Below the pieces are notes generated by a model. The model ran no database searches and had not been told where the DNA came from. It saw nothing but the letters and a program-made list of their open reading frames with translations. A DNA stretch of 49,930 bases from Clostridiales bacterium. GTDB taxonomy: Bacteria > Bacillota > Clostridia > Christensenellales > UBA1242. The stretch's first letter is position 1. Every line of letters begins with the position of its first letter. The translations under genes and the position numbers were made by a program. Positions 19,276 to 28,535 of the stretch are shown here, piece by piece. The DNA lies in contig SVIA01000009.1 of assembly GCA_015055535.1 (NCBI GenBank), positions 1 to 49,930 of the forward strand, in the 5' to 3' direction.

Positions 19276-20331
19276 ATGAAAAAATTTTTAGGAATTATTG
19301 TTGCTCTAGTTTTAGTTGTGGGATTAGGAATAGGAATTTATTTTTTAGTAAGTCCTAATCAAGAAGCAAGCGCAGTTATGACGCTTGAAACCAATCCAGA
19401 AATTCAACTAGTATTAGATCAAAACAATAAAGTAATGAGTGTTAATGCTATTAACGAAGACGGCGAAAAACTTATGCTTTCAGTTAATTTTGTTGGTCTA
19501 TCAGCAAATGATGCAGCAGAAAAATTTGCCGAAGCTACTACAAAATTTGTAACAGACAAAAATAGTAGCAATTCAACTTTTTTAAATGAAGTAAACGGCG
19601 AATTAAATGTTAATGTAACTATTGCTTGTGAAGATGCTACAAATGAAAAATATACAAAATTAAAAGAAAGCGTAACAAATAGCGTAAATAATTATTATAA
19701 AGAAGCTAAAATTATGGCCGGCGCTATTGTAAATGTAACAGAAGATATAAAAAATGAAATTGAAAAATTAGGCTACACTGCTTCTGATTACGCTAACAAA
19801 ACTTATGCTGAAATTATGCAAGATGTTAAATCAAAAAGTGAAGAATTAAAAAATGTTGCTTTTTCTAAAAGAGATGAAGTTTTCTCTAATTTAGAAGCTT
19901 TAAAAACAGAATTTAGCGAAATGTTTAATTTAGAAGAAACAATTAAAACACAAAAAGCTTTAATTCAAACAGAAAAAGATAAAATTGCAGATTACAAAGA
20001 AGATCTTAAAACAGCTAACGAATTTCAAAAAGTTACATTAAATGCCCTACTAGATACTGCTGAAGCAGCTTTAAAACAATATGAAAAAGCTCTAGATAAT
20101 TTTGTAAAACAATACAATACATTTAAAAAAGAATATCAATCAGACGTTAATGCATTTGTAAAACAACTACAAAATGAAAGTAAAACTGTTTTAAATAATA
20201 TTGAAACCACTGTTAAAACAGCAATGCAAGAAGCTAAAACTATTGTAGATAACTTTACTAAAGAAATGGAAAGCAAAGGTCAAAGTTTAATTACTTCAAT
20301 TGAGCAATATCAAGCATCATTAAATGCTTAA
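19276..20331 (+). CDS. Membrane-anchored protein with RsgI-like extracellular domain and coiled-coil C-terminus
   Basis: N-terminal TM; ASAVMTLETNPEIQLVLDQNNKVMSVNAINEDGEKL matches the RsgI middle-domain pattern; long charged helical tail. Confidence 0.65.
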   Translation: MKKFLGIIVALVLVVGLGIGIYFLVSPNQEASAVMTLETNPEIQLVLDQNNKVMSVNAINEDGEKLMLSVNFVGLSANDAAEKFAEATTKFVTDKNSSNSTFLNEVNGELNVNVTIACEDATNEKYTKLKESVTNSVNNYYKEAKIMAGAIVNVTEDIKNEIEKLGYTASDYANKTYAEIMQDVKSKSEELKNVAFSKRDEVFSNLEALKTEFSEMFNLEETIKTQKALIQTEKDKIADYKEDLKTANEFQKVTLNALLDTAEAALKQYEKALDNFVKQYNTFKKEYQSDVNAFVKQLQNESKTVLNNIETTVKTAMQEAKTIVDNFTKEMESKGQSLITSIEQYQASLNA

Positions 20332-20343
20332 AAGTATAAAAAC

Positions 20344-20374
20344 AAAAAATCCACAAATTTCTGTGGATTTTTTT
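20344..20374 (+). terminator. Rho-independent terminator
   Basis: AAAAAATCCACA-AATTTC-TGTGGATTTTTT. Confidence 0.8.
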
Positions 20375-20572
20375 ATAGCTTTTTATTAATTTTTACACTG
20401 CTTCAATACTATAACTATATAAAGTATTAATAATTTGAGTACTACCAGACAATGTTATAGAAAAACCATCTTTAACATTAATAGAAATATTTATAATATC
20501 AGTTAATCTAATTATTTTTAATAACCATATTAAACTAAAAAATAAGTGTAATAAACCCAATTCAATTTAAAT

Positions 20573-20604
20573 AAAAAACGAAGCTATTTGCTCCGTTTTG
20601 TTTT
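20573..20604 (-). terminator. Terminator downstream of rpsO
   Basis: Minus-strand AAAACGGAGCAAATAGCTTCGTTTTTT. Confidence 0.65.
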
Positions 20605-20608
20605 TTAA

Positions 20609-20863
20609 TTATCTAATTCCTAAAGATTTTTTAAGTTCACGATATCTTGTAATATCTTTTGCTTCTAGGTATTTTAATAAACCGTTTCTTTTACCAATTA
20701 ACATTAATAAACCTCTTTTAGAAGAATTATCTTGTTTATTACTTTTTAAATGTTCAGTAATATGTCTAATTCTAGCTGTTAATAAAGCAATTTGAACTTC
20801 TGCAGAACCAGTATCGCCTTCTTTAGTTTGATATTTAGCGATAATATCTTTTTTGCTTTCCAT
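20609..20863 (-). CDS. rpsO: 30S ribosomal protein S15
   Basis: GDTGSAEVQIALLTARIRHITEHLK...RGLLMLIGKRNGLLKYL. Start at MESKKD after AAAGGGGAG. Confidence 0.97.
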   Translation of the reverse strand: MESKKDIIAKYQTKEGDTGSAEVQIALLTARIRHITEHLKSNKQDNSSKRGLLMLIGKRNGLLKYLEAKDITRYRELKKSLGIR

Positions 20864-20865
20864 TT

Positions 20866-20950
20866 TATTTTCTCCCCTTTTAATTTTTCTCACAGAAACA
20901 AAGTATGTCGTAAAGGGTAATTTTACCGAGCACCCTTGTTTAAGGACATA
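20866..20950 (-). promoter_or_regulatory. Candidate rpsO 5' leader (S15 autoregulatory structure)
   Basis: AAGGGT/ACCCTT stem overlapping an alternative GGTA/TACC hairpin, directly upstream of the rpsO RBS. Confidence 0.45.
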
Positions 20951-21017
20951 TTATAATATCATATTGTTAGAAATTTGTAAAGTGTTTTTTTATTTTATTT
21001 TTATAAATTATAATTTA

Positions 21018-21530
21018 TTAAATTTTATTTGTACTACCAAATCCACCAACTCTTTCACCAGTTGTTTCATCATCGTAAGTTACTAAAAATTCAGTAAATA
21101 TGCCTTGTGCAAATCCTTCACCTTGTTTTAAGTTAATAGTTTTATTTTCTCTACTATCGTTTGTTATTTTAATTTGTATATGTCCTTCATTTTTAGCGTT
21201 ATAATAGTCGGCATCTATAATACCAACAGTGTTATTTAATTGCATTCTAAATTTAAAACCAAGACTACTTCTAGGATAAAGTGATAAAACAATATCTTCT
21301 TCCATGTAGCAGCGTATCCCTGTTGGTATTTTAACTGTTTGATTAGGCTCTAAAACTAAATCTGTAGGGATATAAAAATCATATCCAGCTGAACATTTTG
21401 TTGCCCTTTTAGGAAGTTTAATTTCATCATAAATTCTTTTGGCAATTTCTTCATTCACATTAAAAACTTCACAAAAATCTTCCTTAAATTGATTAAAACT
21501 AACTTTTTCAAATTTTGCACACTTTCTCAT
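21018..21530 (-). CDS. dut: dUTP diphosphatase
   Basis: SAGYDFY, PRSSLGFK, NTVGIIDADYY, FGSTN dUTPase motifs. Start revised to the ATG at 21530 after GGAG. Confidence 0.92.
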   Translation of the reverse strand: MRKCAKFEKVSFNQFKEDFCEVFNVNEEIAKRIYDEIKLPKRATKCSAGYDFYIPTDLVLEPNQTVKIPTGIRCYMEEDIVLSLYPRSSLGFKFRMQLNNTVGIIDADYYNAKNEGHIQIKITNDSRENKTINLKQGEGFAQGIFTEFLVTYDDETTGERVGGFGSTNKI

Positions 21531-21690
21531 ATTTTTCTCCTTTGATTTAATTTTTGAAATTAGCTCCCTAAATAAAGGAGCTAAAATCACATAAATATTA
21601 AATTATTTTTTTAATTTTTTCATCTTTTTTATTATATCATATTTTAATTAATTTATCAAGTTTTTTATAAAATTTATTTATATTTTTTTA

Positions 21691-22191
21691 TTAATTATAA
21701 TCTCCACAATGTAAACAAATTGTATTATTGTTTAGCGATTTTTTTACATCTATTACCCTTTGATTAGAACTTCCTTTCCAAAGTAATTTTTCATCTTTTA
21801 AATTTTCTTCAAACCTTCCATCAACCAAAACATCTACAAATTTAATAAAATCTAAATCTTTAACCTCATCAAAAGTAAATCCCGTATAAAGCCAAATATT
21901 TTTGTTTGGAAATTTTACTGTAATTTCTTTAATTAAATTTCCCACAACTTCTCTATTACAAGGCATTAATGGATCTCCACCTGAAAAAGTTATACCTGAA
22001 ATATAATCCTTTTCCAAAAGATCAAAAATCTCACATTTTGCTTTTTCATCAAAATAAAGTCCACTTTTTTCATTCCAAGTAATTGGGTTTTGACAACCCT
22101 TACAGTGATGAGAACAGCCTGCTACCCACAAAACAACTCTAAGCCCATCACCATTCAACATATCATCTTTTGTTATATTATGATAATTCAT
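21691..22191 (-). CDS. nrdG: Anaerobic ribonucleotide reductase activating protein
   Basis: CSHHCKGCQ radical-SAM motif, SGGDPL. Start at the ATG at 22191 immediately after the nrdD stop. Confidence 0.95.
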   Translation of the reverse strand: MNYHNITKDDMLNGDGLRVVLWVAGCSHHCKGCQNPITWNEKSGLYFDEKAKCEIFDLLEKDYISGITFSGGDPLMPCNREVVGNLIKEITVKFPNKNIWLYTGFTFDEVKDLDFIKFVDVLVDGRFEENLKDEKLLWKGSSNQRVIDVKKSLNNNTICLHCGDYN

Positions 22192-22192
22192 A

Positions 22193-24313
22193 TTACATAC
22201 TCTTCCTATCTTTAATTTCTGCCATTTTTGCGTCATTTAATCTTGTATCCCCATGAACACGAGAATAAGACAAATAACCATTCATTCTATCTATTTTTGT
22301 TAAATTTTTACTTCCACATTTTGGACAAACATCCATTTCTAATTGTTCGTGACCACAATCATCACAAAAAGCTAAAGACAAATTAACACCCTCATAAAGT
22401 CCTAACTTCATTGCTCTTCTAACCAGTGTTTTAATAGCTTCTGTATTATAATTAATTGGATATTTTACATATTGAATTTTTCCGCCATTAAATAAATTCC
22501 AAAATCTTACTTCTTTATCTTGTTTTTCAATTGGAGTTATATCTTCAGTTACATGACAATGGAAACTATTAGAAACATATTCTCTGTCTGAAACGTTTTC
22601 AATAACGCCAAACATTTTTCTAAATTGTTGCACTTGTAAGCCACATAAACTTTCAGCAGGTGTTCCATAAATAGCATAAAGTCTTCCGTCTTCTTTTTTA
22701 AATTGTTCTACCTTTTCATTAATGTAACTCATTACTTCTAAAGCAAAATTACCATCTTCAGCCAATGATTTTTTATTATATAATTGTTGTAATTCATTTA
22801 GTGCAGTTATACCAAAAGAAGCTGTAGCTTGATCAAGTAGCGGTTTAATTTTATCGTGAAATTTTAATTTTCCACCTCTAAAACCACCCTCGCAATATGC
22901 TAAAGGATTTGTGCTTGCACGAAGTTCTCCAATATAATCATAAGTTCTTAAATGAAGTTTTCTAATTAATTCTAAGTAATAATCTAAAACTTTATAAAAA
23001 TCTTGTCCTTCACGTTTTGCTTTTGCATAAATCATTGGCAAATGTAAACTTACTGCACCAATGTTAAAACGTCCTACAAAATAAGGTTTATCGTTTTCAT
23101 CTGCTGGTTTCATTCCACCTCTTTCATAATAAGGTGATAAGAATGCTCTACAACCCATTGGACTAATTACTTCACCATATTTTTTATAAATAGATGCAAC
23201 ATAACCATCTCCAGATAAACTCAAATAGTCTGGATACATAGATTTTTTACTACATTCTATTGCACAATTAAATACATCTTCAAGCTCTTTGCCTTCACCA
23301 TGAAGATTTTCATCATATAAAAATACAATTTTAGGAAATAATACGGGTTTTTTATTACCCTTTTTGCCTTGACCATTTTTTCTTGTTTCTAATAAACAAA
23401 TGCTTGCTAGCTTTCCGAATTTATCTGTAGCTAAGCCAGTTGTAACTGTAATAAATGGATAATCTCCTCTACTAGATGCTACTGTATTAAATTTATATTC
23501 TAAACCTTGAAAACCTTTTCTAAAATCTGTTTCTAAGTCTTTCATTGTTTGTTGTTCAGCTTTTTCTTCTGTTAGTCCTAAACTTAAATATTTTTCTTTA
23601 AAAGTATTATAACTTCTTTCAGCATATGGAATTAACAATTTATCTATTTGACTTATAGTAAAACCGCCATATTGTTGACTTGCTGCACTTAAAACAATAT
23701 CACCAATAACGTCAAAAGCAACATCTAAGCTCTTTGGTTCATTATACCAAAGATTACCCATTTCAAAGCCACCTTTTAAAACTTCAGCAACATCAAACAA
23801 ACAGCAATTCATTGTATCTCTTCTTGCGCTCATATCATGAACATAAATATAACCATCACGACAAGCCTGAAGTTCATCATTATTTAAAAAGAATTTTTGA
23901 TAAAGTTCTTTGTTTAGTTGATTAAAAATTAAACTTCTTTTTGTTGAAACTAATGCACTATCTGAATTACTATTTTCTTTATCACCAATATACATTATTG
24001 CTTGGCTTTTTTTATAGATATCATCAAGCATTTTAACAAAATCTTGTTTATAATTTCTATAATCTTTATAACTTTTAGCAACTTCAGGTTTAACTTGTTC
24101 TAAAGCACTTTCTACTATATTATGCATAAAAGGAACAGAAACTCTATCAATATTTAAGTCACTAACTCTTTTATTTACATAGGCACAAATAGAGTTTATT
24201 TCATCTTCAGAAAATTCAACTAAAGCTCTGTAAGCACTTTTATTAATAGCACTAACTACTTTTTTAATGTCAAAATCCTCTAATGTTCCGTCTTTCTTAA
24301 TAACTTTAATCAT
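22193..24313 (-). CDS. nrdD: Anaerobic ribonucleoside-triphosphate reductase
   Basis: ATP-cone N-terminus, zinc Cys4 CDDCGHEQLEMDVCPKCG, RMNGYLSYSR glycyl-radical region. Confidence 0.97.
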   Translation of the reverse strand: MIKVIKKDGTLEDFDIKKVVSAINKSAYRALVEFSEDEINSICAYVNKRVSDLNIDRVSVPFMHNIVESALEQVKPEVAKSYKDYRNYKQDFVKMLDDIYKKSQAIMYIGDKENSNSDSALVSTKRSLIFNQLNKELYQKFFLNNDELQACRDGYIYVHDMSARRDTMNCCLFDVAEVLKGGFEMGNLWYNEPKSLDVAFDVIGDIVLSAASQQYGGFTISQIDKLLIPYAERSYNTFKEKYLSLGLTEEKAEQQTMKDLETDFRKGFQGLEYKFNTVASSRGDYPFITVTTGLATDKFGKLASICLLETRKNGQGKKGNKKPVLFPKIVFLYDENLHGEGKELEDVFNCAIECSKKSMYPDYLSLSGDGYVASIYKKYGEVISPMGCRAFLSPYYERGGMKPADENDKPYFVGRFNIGAVSLHLPMIYAKAKREGQDFYKVLDYYLELIRKLHLRTYDYIGELRASTNPLAYCEGGFRGGKLKFHDKIKPLLDQATASFGITALNELQQLYNKKSLAEDGNFALEVMSYINEKVEQFKKEDGRLYAIYGTPAESLCGLQVQQFRKMFGVIENVSDREYVSNSFHCHVTEDITPIEKQDKEVRFWNLFNGGKIQYVKYPINYNTEAIKTLVRRAMKLGLYEGVNLSLAFCDDCGHEQLEMDVCPKCGSKNLTKIDRMNGYLSYSRVHGDTRLNDAKMAEIKDRKSM

Positions 24314-24332
24314 AATAGAAAATCCCCCTTAA

Positions 24333-24380
24333 ATACTATATGTTGTGTTTTAAAATAACGCAATTCACTAAATATAGTAG
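24333..24380 (-). promoter_or_regulatory. Tandem NrdR-box pair upstream of nrdD
   Basis: ATACTATATGTTGTGT (24333-24348, 14/16 to ACACWATATATWGTGT) and TCACTAAATATAGTAG (24365-24380, 12/16), 32 bp start to start. Confidence 0.75.
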
Positions 24381-24555
24381 TACTATTACAAAATTAAAGC
24401 AAGCAAAATAACAAAGTTTTTTAAAAAATTTTTAAAATTTATTTAATAATAACCATTTTTTTCGAATATACATATATGTACATATTTTTATAAAAATAAA
24501 ATTCATAAAAATTAAAAAAAAATAAAACTGCTAAAAGCATTATAAAGGAGTTAAA

Positions 24556-25140
24556 ATGGAAGAAAAAGATATTTTAAATTCACAATACGAAGTGGAATAT
24601 GATAATTTAATTGAAGATTACGTTGTGAAAGAAAAAAGAAATACCGGTAATAGTCTTTTTAAACTTAAAACAAAAAAAATGCAACAACCACCAAGACCAA
24701 ATAATTTACCACCAAATATGCCACCACCACCTTACCCAGAATTTAACTATGCAGTTTTTCTATCTCGAAGAATTTACTGGCAAATGGTAACAACAATAAA
24801 CTTATATGAACAATTAAGAAATAATAACCAAAGTACAAGAACTACATTTAATAATATGATTTCTCAACTAGAACTTTTAAGAATAACAATGTATAATATT
24901 TATAGAAGATTATCAGGTTCAAATTTTATTTTTGGATCAGCAGAAAATATTAATTTAACAGGAGATTTTTGTATAGATTTAAGTACTACATATGATTATG
25001 TTCAAGACTTAAATACGAATCTGTTTTACTTACAACGTTTAGTAGATATTCCTAACATTAATAGACAATTAATTATTATGCTAACAACAATAACAGGGCA
25101 ATTAAACACTATAGATAGTTTAATAACAAATAATTGTTAA
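24556..25140 (+). CDS. Hypothetical protein with Pro-rich linker and helical C-terminal domain
   Basis: 194-aa ORF with strong RBS AAAGGAG; QQPPRPNNLPPNMPPPPYPEF. Confidence 0.65.
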   Translation: MEEKDILNSQYEVEYDNLIEDYVVKEKRNTGNSLFKLKTKKMQQPPRPNNLPPNMPPPPYPEFNYAVFLSRRIYWQMVTTINLYEQLRNNNQSTRTTFNNMISQLELLRITMYNIYRRLSGSNFIFGSAENINLTGDFCIDLSTTYDYVQDLNTNLFYLQRLVDIPNINRQLIIMLTTITGQLNTIDSLITNNC

Positions 25141-25146
25141 AATATA

Positions 25147-25174
25147 AAAAACCACCGAATTTTTCAGTGGTTTT
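25147..25174. terminator. Bidirectional terminator
   Basis: AAAACCAC...GTGGTTTT. Confidence 0.7.
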
Positions 25175-25185
25175 AATTTTTTAGT

Positions 25186-25479
25186 TTATTTTTCTAAATT
25201 ATTTTTATTTTCTTTTTCATATATTTTTACTAATTTTTTCAATTCTTGTGCAGCTTCAAAATCTATATTTTTTAATCCATAAATATATAAATCTTCAATA
25301 TCCCCTCTTACAATTTCATCATACACTATTTTTGTACTGTTGCAATCAGCAATATCTATTGCTTGACATAATTGAATTGCATTAATTTCTTCTTTAAATG
25401 CTCCAACAAAATAAGTTGGATAAGAATCCAATTTTTCTTCTGTATTATCTAATATTTCATATACTTTATATAATTTCAT
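25186..25479 (-). CDS. Small unknown protein, paralog of 25492-25782
   Basis: YKVYEI...VGAFK...IADCNSTKIVYDEIVRGDIEDLYI. Confidence 0.65.
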   Translation of the reverse strand: MKLYKVYEILDNTEEKLDSYPTYFVGAFKEEINAIQLCQAIDIADCNSTKIVYDEIVRGDIEDLYIYGLKNIDFEAAQELKKLVKIYEKENKNNLEK

Positions 25480-25491
25480 GTTATAATCCTT

Positions 25492-25782
25492 TTATTTTAT
25501 TAATTCTACTTCTTCTTTAATAATTTGTTTAGATAGAGTAATAATTTCTTCTACACAATCACTTCCTTTAAAGCAAATATGCAAATCTAACAAATCTTGC
25601 TTAGTAATTTGACTTTTGATAATTTCAGTATTATTACAATCTTGAACATTTATAATATGAGCTAAATAACTAGCTTTTTCTTGGTTTTTATAAATACCAA
25701 CACACATTTTACCTGATAAATTTGAATTGCCATTTTTATTTACTATAATTTCATATACTTTAAAAAATTCCATATTATTCAC
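25492..25782 (-). CDS. Small unknown protein, paralog of 25186-25479
   Basis: FKVYEI...VGIYK...NVQDCNNTEIIKSQITKQDLLDLHI. Confidence 0.65.
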   Translation of the reverse strand: MNNMEFFKVYEIIVNKNGNSNLSGKMCVGIYKNQEKASYLAHIINVQDCNNTEIIKSQITKQDLLDLHICFKGSDCVEEIITLSKQIIKEEVELIK

Positions 25783-25784
25783 CT

Positions 25785-26171
25785 TTAAACAAAATAAAAC
25801 TCGTCAATTTTATCTTTTTCCGCTAATTTTTCCATTGCTTTTGAAAAAAGTTTTTCTAATTTATTTACAATTTTAATTAATTTATTTTTTGAAATTACTT
25901 TATCTTCTTTTACAAATACTTTTGTTGGATATTCCATTAAATCATAACAATCATACAAATCCCAATATGAAGATTGTGTTACTTTAGAAATAACATCACA
26001 AGCATGCTCTCTTGATTTTAAAGAATAAATTTCACCTGTTTTTAAATTTTTAAATTTGTTTTTCTCTTTATTATAAACATAAGGAACTACTACAGCTTTT
26101 GTATTATTTTCTTTTTCTGCTCCAATATACCAATAAATATCTTTTGCCAAAATAATTTCTTTATTTTCCAT
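25785..26171 (-). CDS. Hypothetical protein
   Basis: ORF with revised start MENKEI at 26171; co-directional with the two small paralogs. Confidence 0.55.
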   Translation of the reverse strand: MENKEIILAKDIYWYIGAEKENNTKAVVVPYVYNKEKNKFKNLKTGEIYSLKSREHACDVISKVTQSSYWDLYDCYDLMEYPTKVFVKEDKVISKNKLIKIVNKLEKLFSKAMEKLAEKDKIDEFYFV

Positions 26172-26242
26172 ATAATTGTATTCTCCTAATATATAAAATA
26201 TATTAACATATGTTATTTTGTTTGTCAATACCGATAAAATAA

Positions 26243-26262
26243 AAAAATGTTAGCTTAACCTA
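26243..26262 (-). terminator. Terminator
   Basis: Minus-strand TGTTAGGTTAAGCTAACATTTTTTT. Confidence 0.6.
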
Positions 26263-26275
26263 ACACCTTTTATTA

Positions 26276-26647
26276 TTATTTTGTTAATTCATCTTCTTTC
26301 ACTGATTGTTTTGAATTATCTTTTAAACTGTCTAAAGATTCAGATAATGTTTTTGTTTCAGATAAGTTTTTATTATCTACTTTATCTAAAGTTTCATAAG
26401 GGATTTCTTCTTTGTTTTCAAATTTTTTAACGCTTTCATTTAATTCTTTCATTTGGTCATAAACTCTACTAGCAGTTAAACCAGATATACCAATAAAACC
26501 AACTGAAGCAACTAAAATACCAGCAACAAGTGGTGAAAATAATAAACCAATACCTAATGCAGCTGGAATGCTAACTAATGTAGCTAATAAAATTTTTGTA
26601 TCTCTTCCAATTTTATTTGGTATTTTAGTATTTCTTTTCGCTTTCAT
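26276..26647 (-). CDS. Small membrane protein with two hydrophobic helices
   Basis: LLATLVSIPAALGIGLLFSPLVAGILVASVGFIGISGL. Confidence 0.6.
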   Translation of the reverse strand: MKAKRNTKIPNKIGRDTKILLATLVSIPAALGIGLLFSPLVAGILVASVGFIGISGLTASRVYDQMKELNESVKKFENKEEIPYETLDKVDNKNLSETKTLSESLDSLKDNSKQSVKEDELTK

Positions 26648-26699
26648 AACTCATCTCCTATTTTTATAGTCTACTATAAATTATCTGATTTGTCAAGAT

Positions 26700-27542
26700 C
26701 TAATTTAAAATATATTTTTCAAAACTTCTTTTATAATAAAATAAATATTGCTGAGCATACCCTGACAAATCACCAAACATTTTAACCAAATTTTTTCTAA
26801 TTTCTTTTACATTATCAGTTTTTTCTTTTGTAAAATAACTGTTGTATACTTTTTTAATCCAAGTATCTACAGGAAATACATCATTTTTATTAAAACCAAA
26901 AAGTAGTATACAATCAGCAACTTTTGGCCCAACCCCACTTAAAGATAAAATTTTATCAATTGCTTTTTCACTAGAAAGAGAATAAATTTCATTATAGTTA
27001 AAATCTTTTAGTTGCTTTATAACATTTACTAAATATTTTGCTCTATAGCCTGCTCCGCAAAGCTTAAAATCTTCAATGCTTGCATTTTCTAATTCTTTTA
27101 ATGTTGGAAAAGCAAAATATTCGCCCATATTTTTACCAAATTTTTTGCAAATATTTTCAATTATCATTTGAATTCTTTTAATATTGTTATTACTAGAAAT
27201 TATAAAACTAATTATCATTTCGTAGTCCCATTGTTTTAAAATTCTAACCCCATAACAAATATCTAAAATTGGTTTTAACTCGTCAAATTGACCCAATTTT
27301 TGCTTTATATTGGTATAATTTGTTTCTAAATCAAAAAACTTTATAAAATAATCAACATTTGTGCAAGTTATTTCCACTTTATCTCTATAAGTTTTAACTA
27401 TGGCTTTTTCGCTTTTAGAAAAAACAATATAATCATTTTCAACTTTTTTATATCTAAAAATTTGCCCACACTCTAAAATGTGAACAATATTAAAATTATT
27501 TAATTTTTCTATAATAATTTTATTATTTTCTACTCTATACAT
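26700..27542 (-). CDS. 8-oxoguanine DNA glycosylase, OGG1-type (HhH-GPD)
   Basis: CGQIFRY N-terminus, LSLSGVGPKVADCILLFGF HhH, VFPVDTWIKKV catalytic Asp region. Confidence 0.88.
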   Translation of the reverse strand: MYRVENNKIIIEKLNNFNIVHILECGQIFRYKKVENDYIVFSKSEKAIVKTYRDKVEITCTNVDYFIKFFDLETNYTNIKQKLGQFDELKPILDICYGVRILKQWDYEMIISFIISSNNNIKRIQMIIENICKKFGKNMGEYFAFPTLKELENASIEDFKLCGAGYRAKYLVNVIKQLKDFNYNEIYSLSSEKAIDKILSLSGVGPKVADCILLFGFNKNDVFPVDTWIKKVYNSYFTKEKTDNVKEIRKNLVKMFGDLSGYAQQYLFYYKRSFEKYILN

Positions 27543-27593
27543 TTATATTAAGTTTAAATAAAACAAATTTGTTTGTCAAATTAATTTTTAATA

Positions 27594-27614
27594 AAAAAAC
27601 CACGATTAACGTGG
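27594..27614 (-). terminator. Terminator downstream of rpmA
   Basis: Minus-strand CCACGTTAATCGTGGTTTTTTT. Confidence 0.75.
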
Positions 27615-27627
27615 CTAATTTATATAA

Positions 27628-27903
27628 CTACTCTGCATAAACGCTTACACATTTTTTATCTTTGCTTTTATATTCAAATTTAACTACACCATCTACTAAA
27701 GCAAATAAAGTGTAATCTTTACCCATACCTACATTTTTACCAGCATGAATGTTTGAACCTCTTTGGCGAACGATAATATTACCAGCTAAAACTTTTTCAC
27801 CAGCGTATTTTTTAACGCCAAGTCTTTTAGCTATACTATCTCTACCATTTTTAGTGCTACCGCCACCTTTGTGGTGAGCAAATAGTTGTATATTAATAAA
27901 CAT
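27628..27903 (-). CDS. rpmA: 50S ribosomal protein L27 with cleavable N-terminal extension
   Basis: [23 protein letters not shown]; start revised to 27903. Confidence 0.95.
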   Translation of the reverse strand: MFINIQLFAHHKGGGSTKNGRDSIAKRLGVKKYAGEKVLAGNIIVRQRGSNIHAGKNVGMGKDYTLFALVDGVVKFEYKSKDKKCVSVYAE

Positions 27904-28228
27904 TGTACTTTTCCTCCAATTTAACAAATTTACTGTATCCTGATTGAATGTCAAGTAGACCTTCTCTCATTGTAGACAAAATTGCATCTACTTTTAAATC
28001 TTCTTCGTAAGTTAAGTTATCTGGTATTTCAAATGATAAAAAGCCATCTTCCACAACATAATCTATCGCAAGATTAACTACATTAATAAGCCCAAGAAGA
28101 GCTGTTTGAGTAATACTTGAAACACTTGCGCACACTATATCGTCACCACTTTTAAAATTTGAGTGTCCACTAGCCTTAACTTTGCAGATTTTTTTATCTT
28201 CGTTATAATATAACTCAATAATCGTCAT
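27893..28228 (-). CDS. prp: Ribosomal-processing cysteine protease Prp
   Basis: [29 protein letters not shown] (conserved His/Cys motif), located between rplU and rpmA. Confidence 0.92.
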   Translation of the reverse strand: MTIIELYYNEDKKICKVKASGHSNFKSGDDIVCASVSSITQTALLGLINVVNLAIDYVVEDGFLSFEIPDNLTYEEDLKVDAILSTMREGLLDIQSGYSKFVKLEEKYNVY

Positions 28229-28530
28229 TATTTAACTTCTACTAATTTTAAAGTTGTGTAAGGTTGACGATGACCTTGACGTTTTCTAATATTTTTCTTT
28301 GCTTTATAACGAATAACAATAATTTTTGCTTCTTTGCCTTGTTTAACAACTTCACATTTAGCAGTTTTTGTTAAATAAGGGTTACCAGTTTCTAAGTTTT
28401 CGCCATCGGCTAACATTAATACTTTTAAATCAACAACATCGTTTACATTAGCATCTAGTTTTTCTACATTGAAACATTCTCCAACAGAAACTTTATATTG
28501 TTTTCCACCAGTTTCTACTACGCAAAACAT
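28228..28530 (-). CDS. rplU: 50S ribosomal protein L21
   Basis: MFCVVETGGKQYKVSVGE, YKAKKNIRKRQGHRQPYTTLKL. Confidence 0.97.
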   Translation of the reverse strand: MFCVVETGGKQYKVSVGECFNVEKLDANVNDVVDLKVLMLADGENLETGNPYLTKTAKCEVVKQGKEAKIIVIRYKAKKNIRKRQGHRQPYTTLKLVEVK

Positions 28531-28535
28531 ACTTT

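Noticed and set aside
20598-21086. Plus-strand ORFs opposite rpsO and dut
   Set aside because: Overlap confident minus-strand genes and regulatory leader; no motifs.
23734-23925. Plus-strand ORF inside nrdD
   Set aside because: Antisense shadow.
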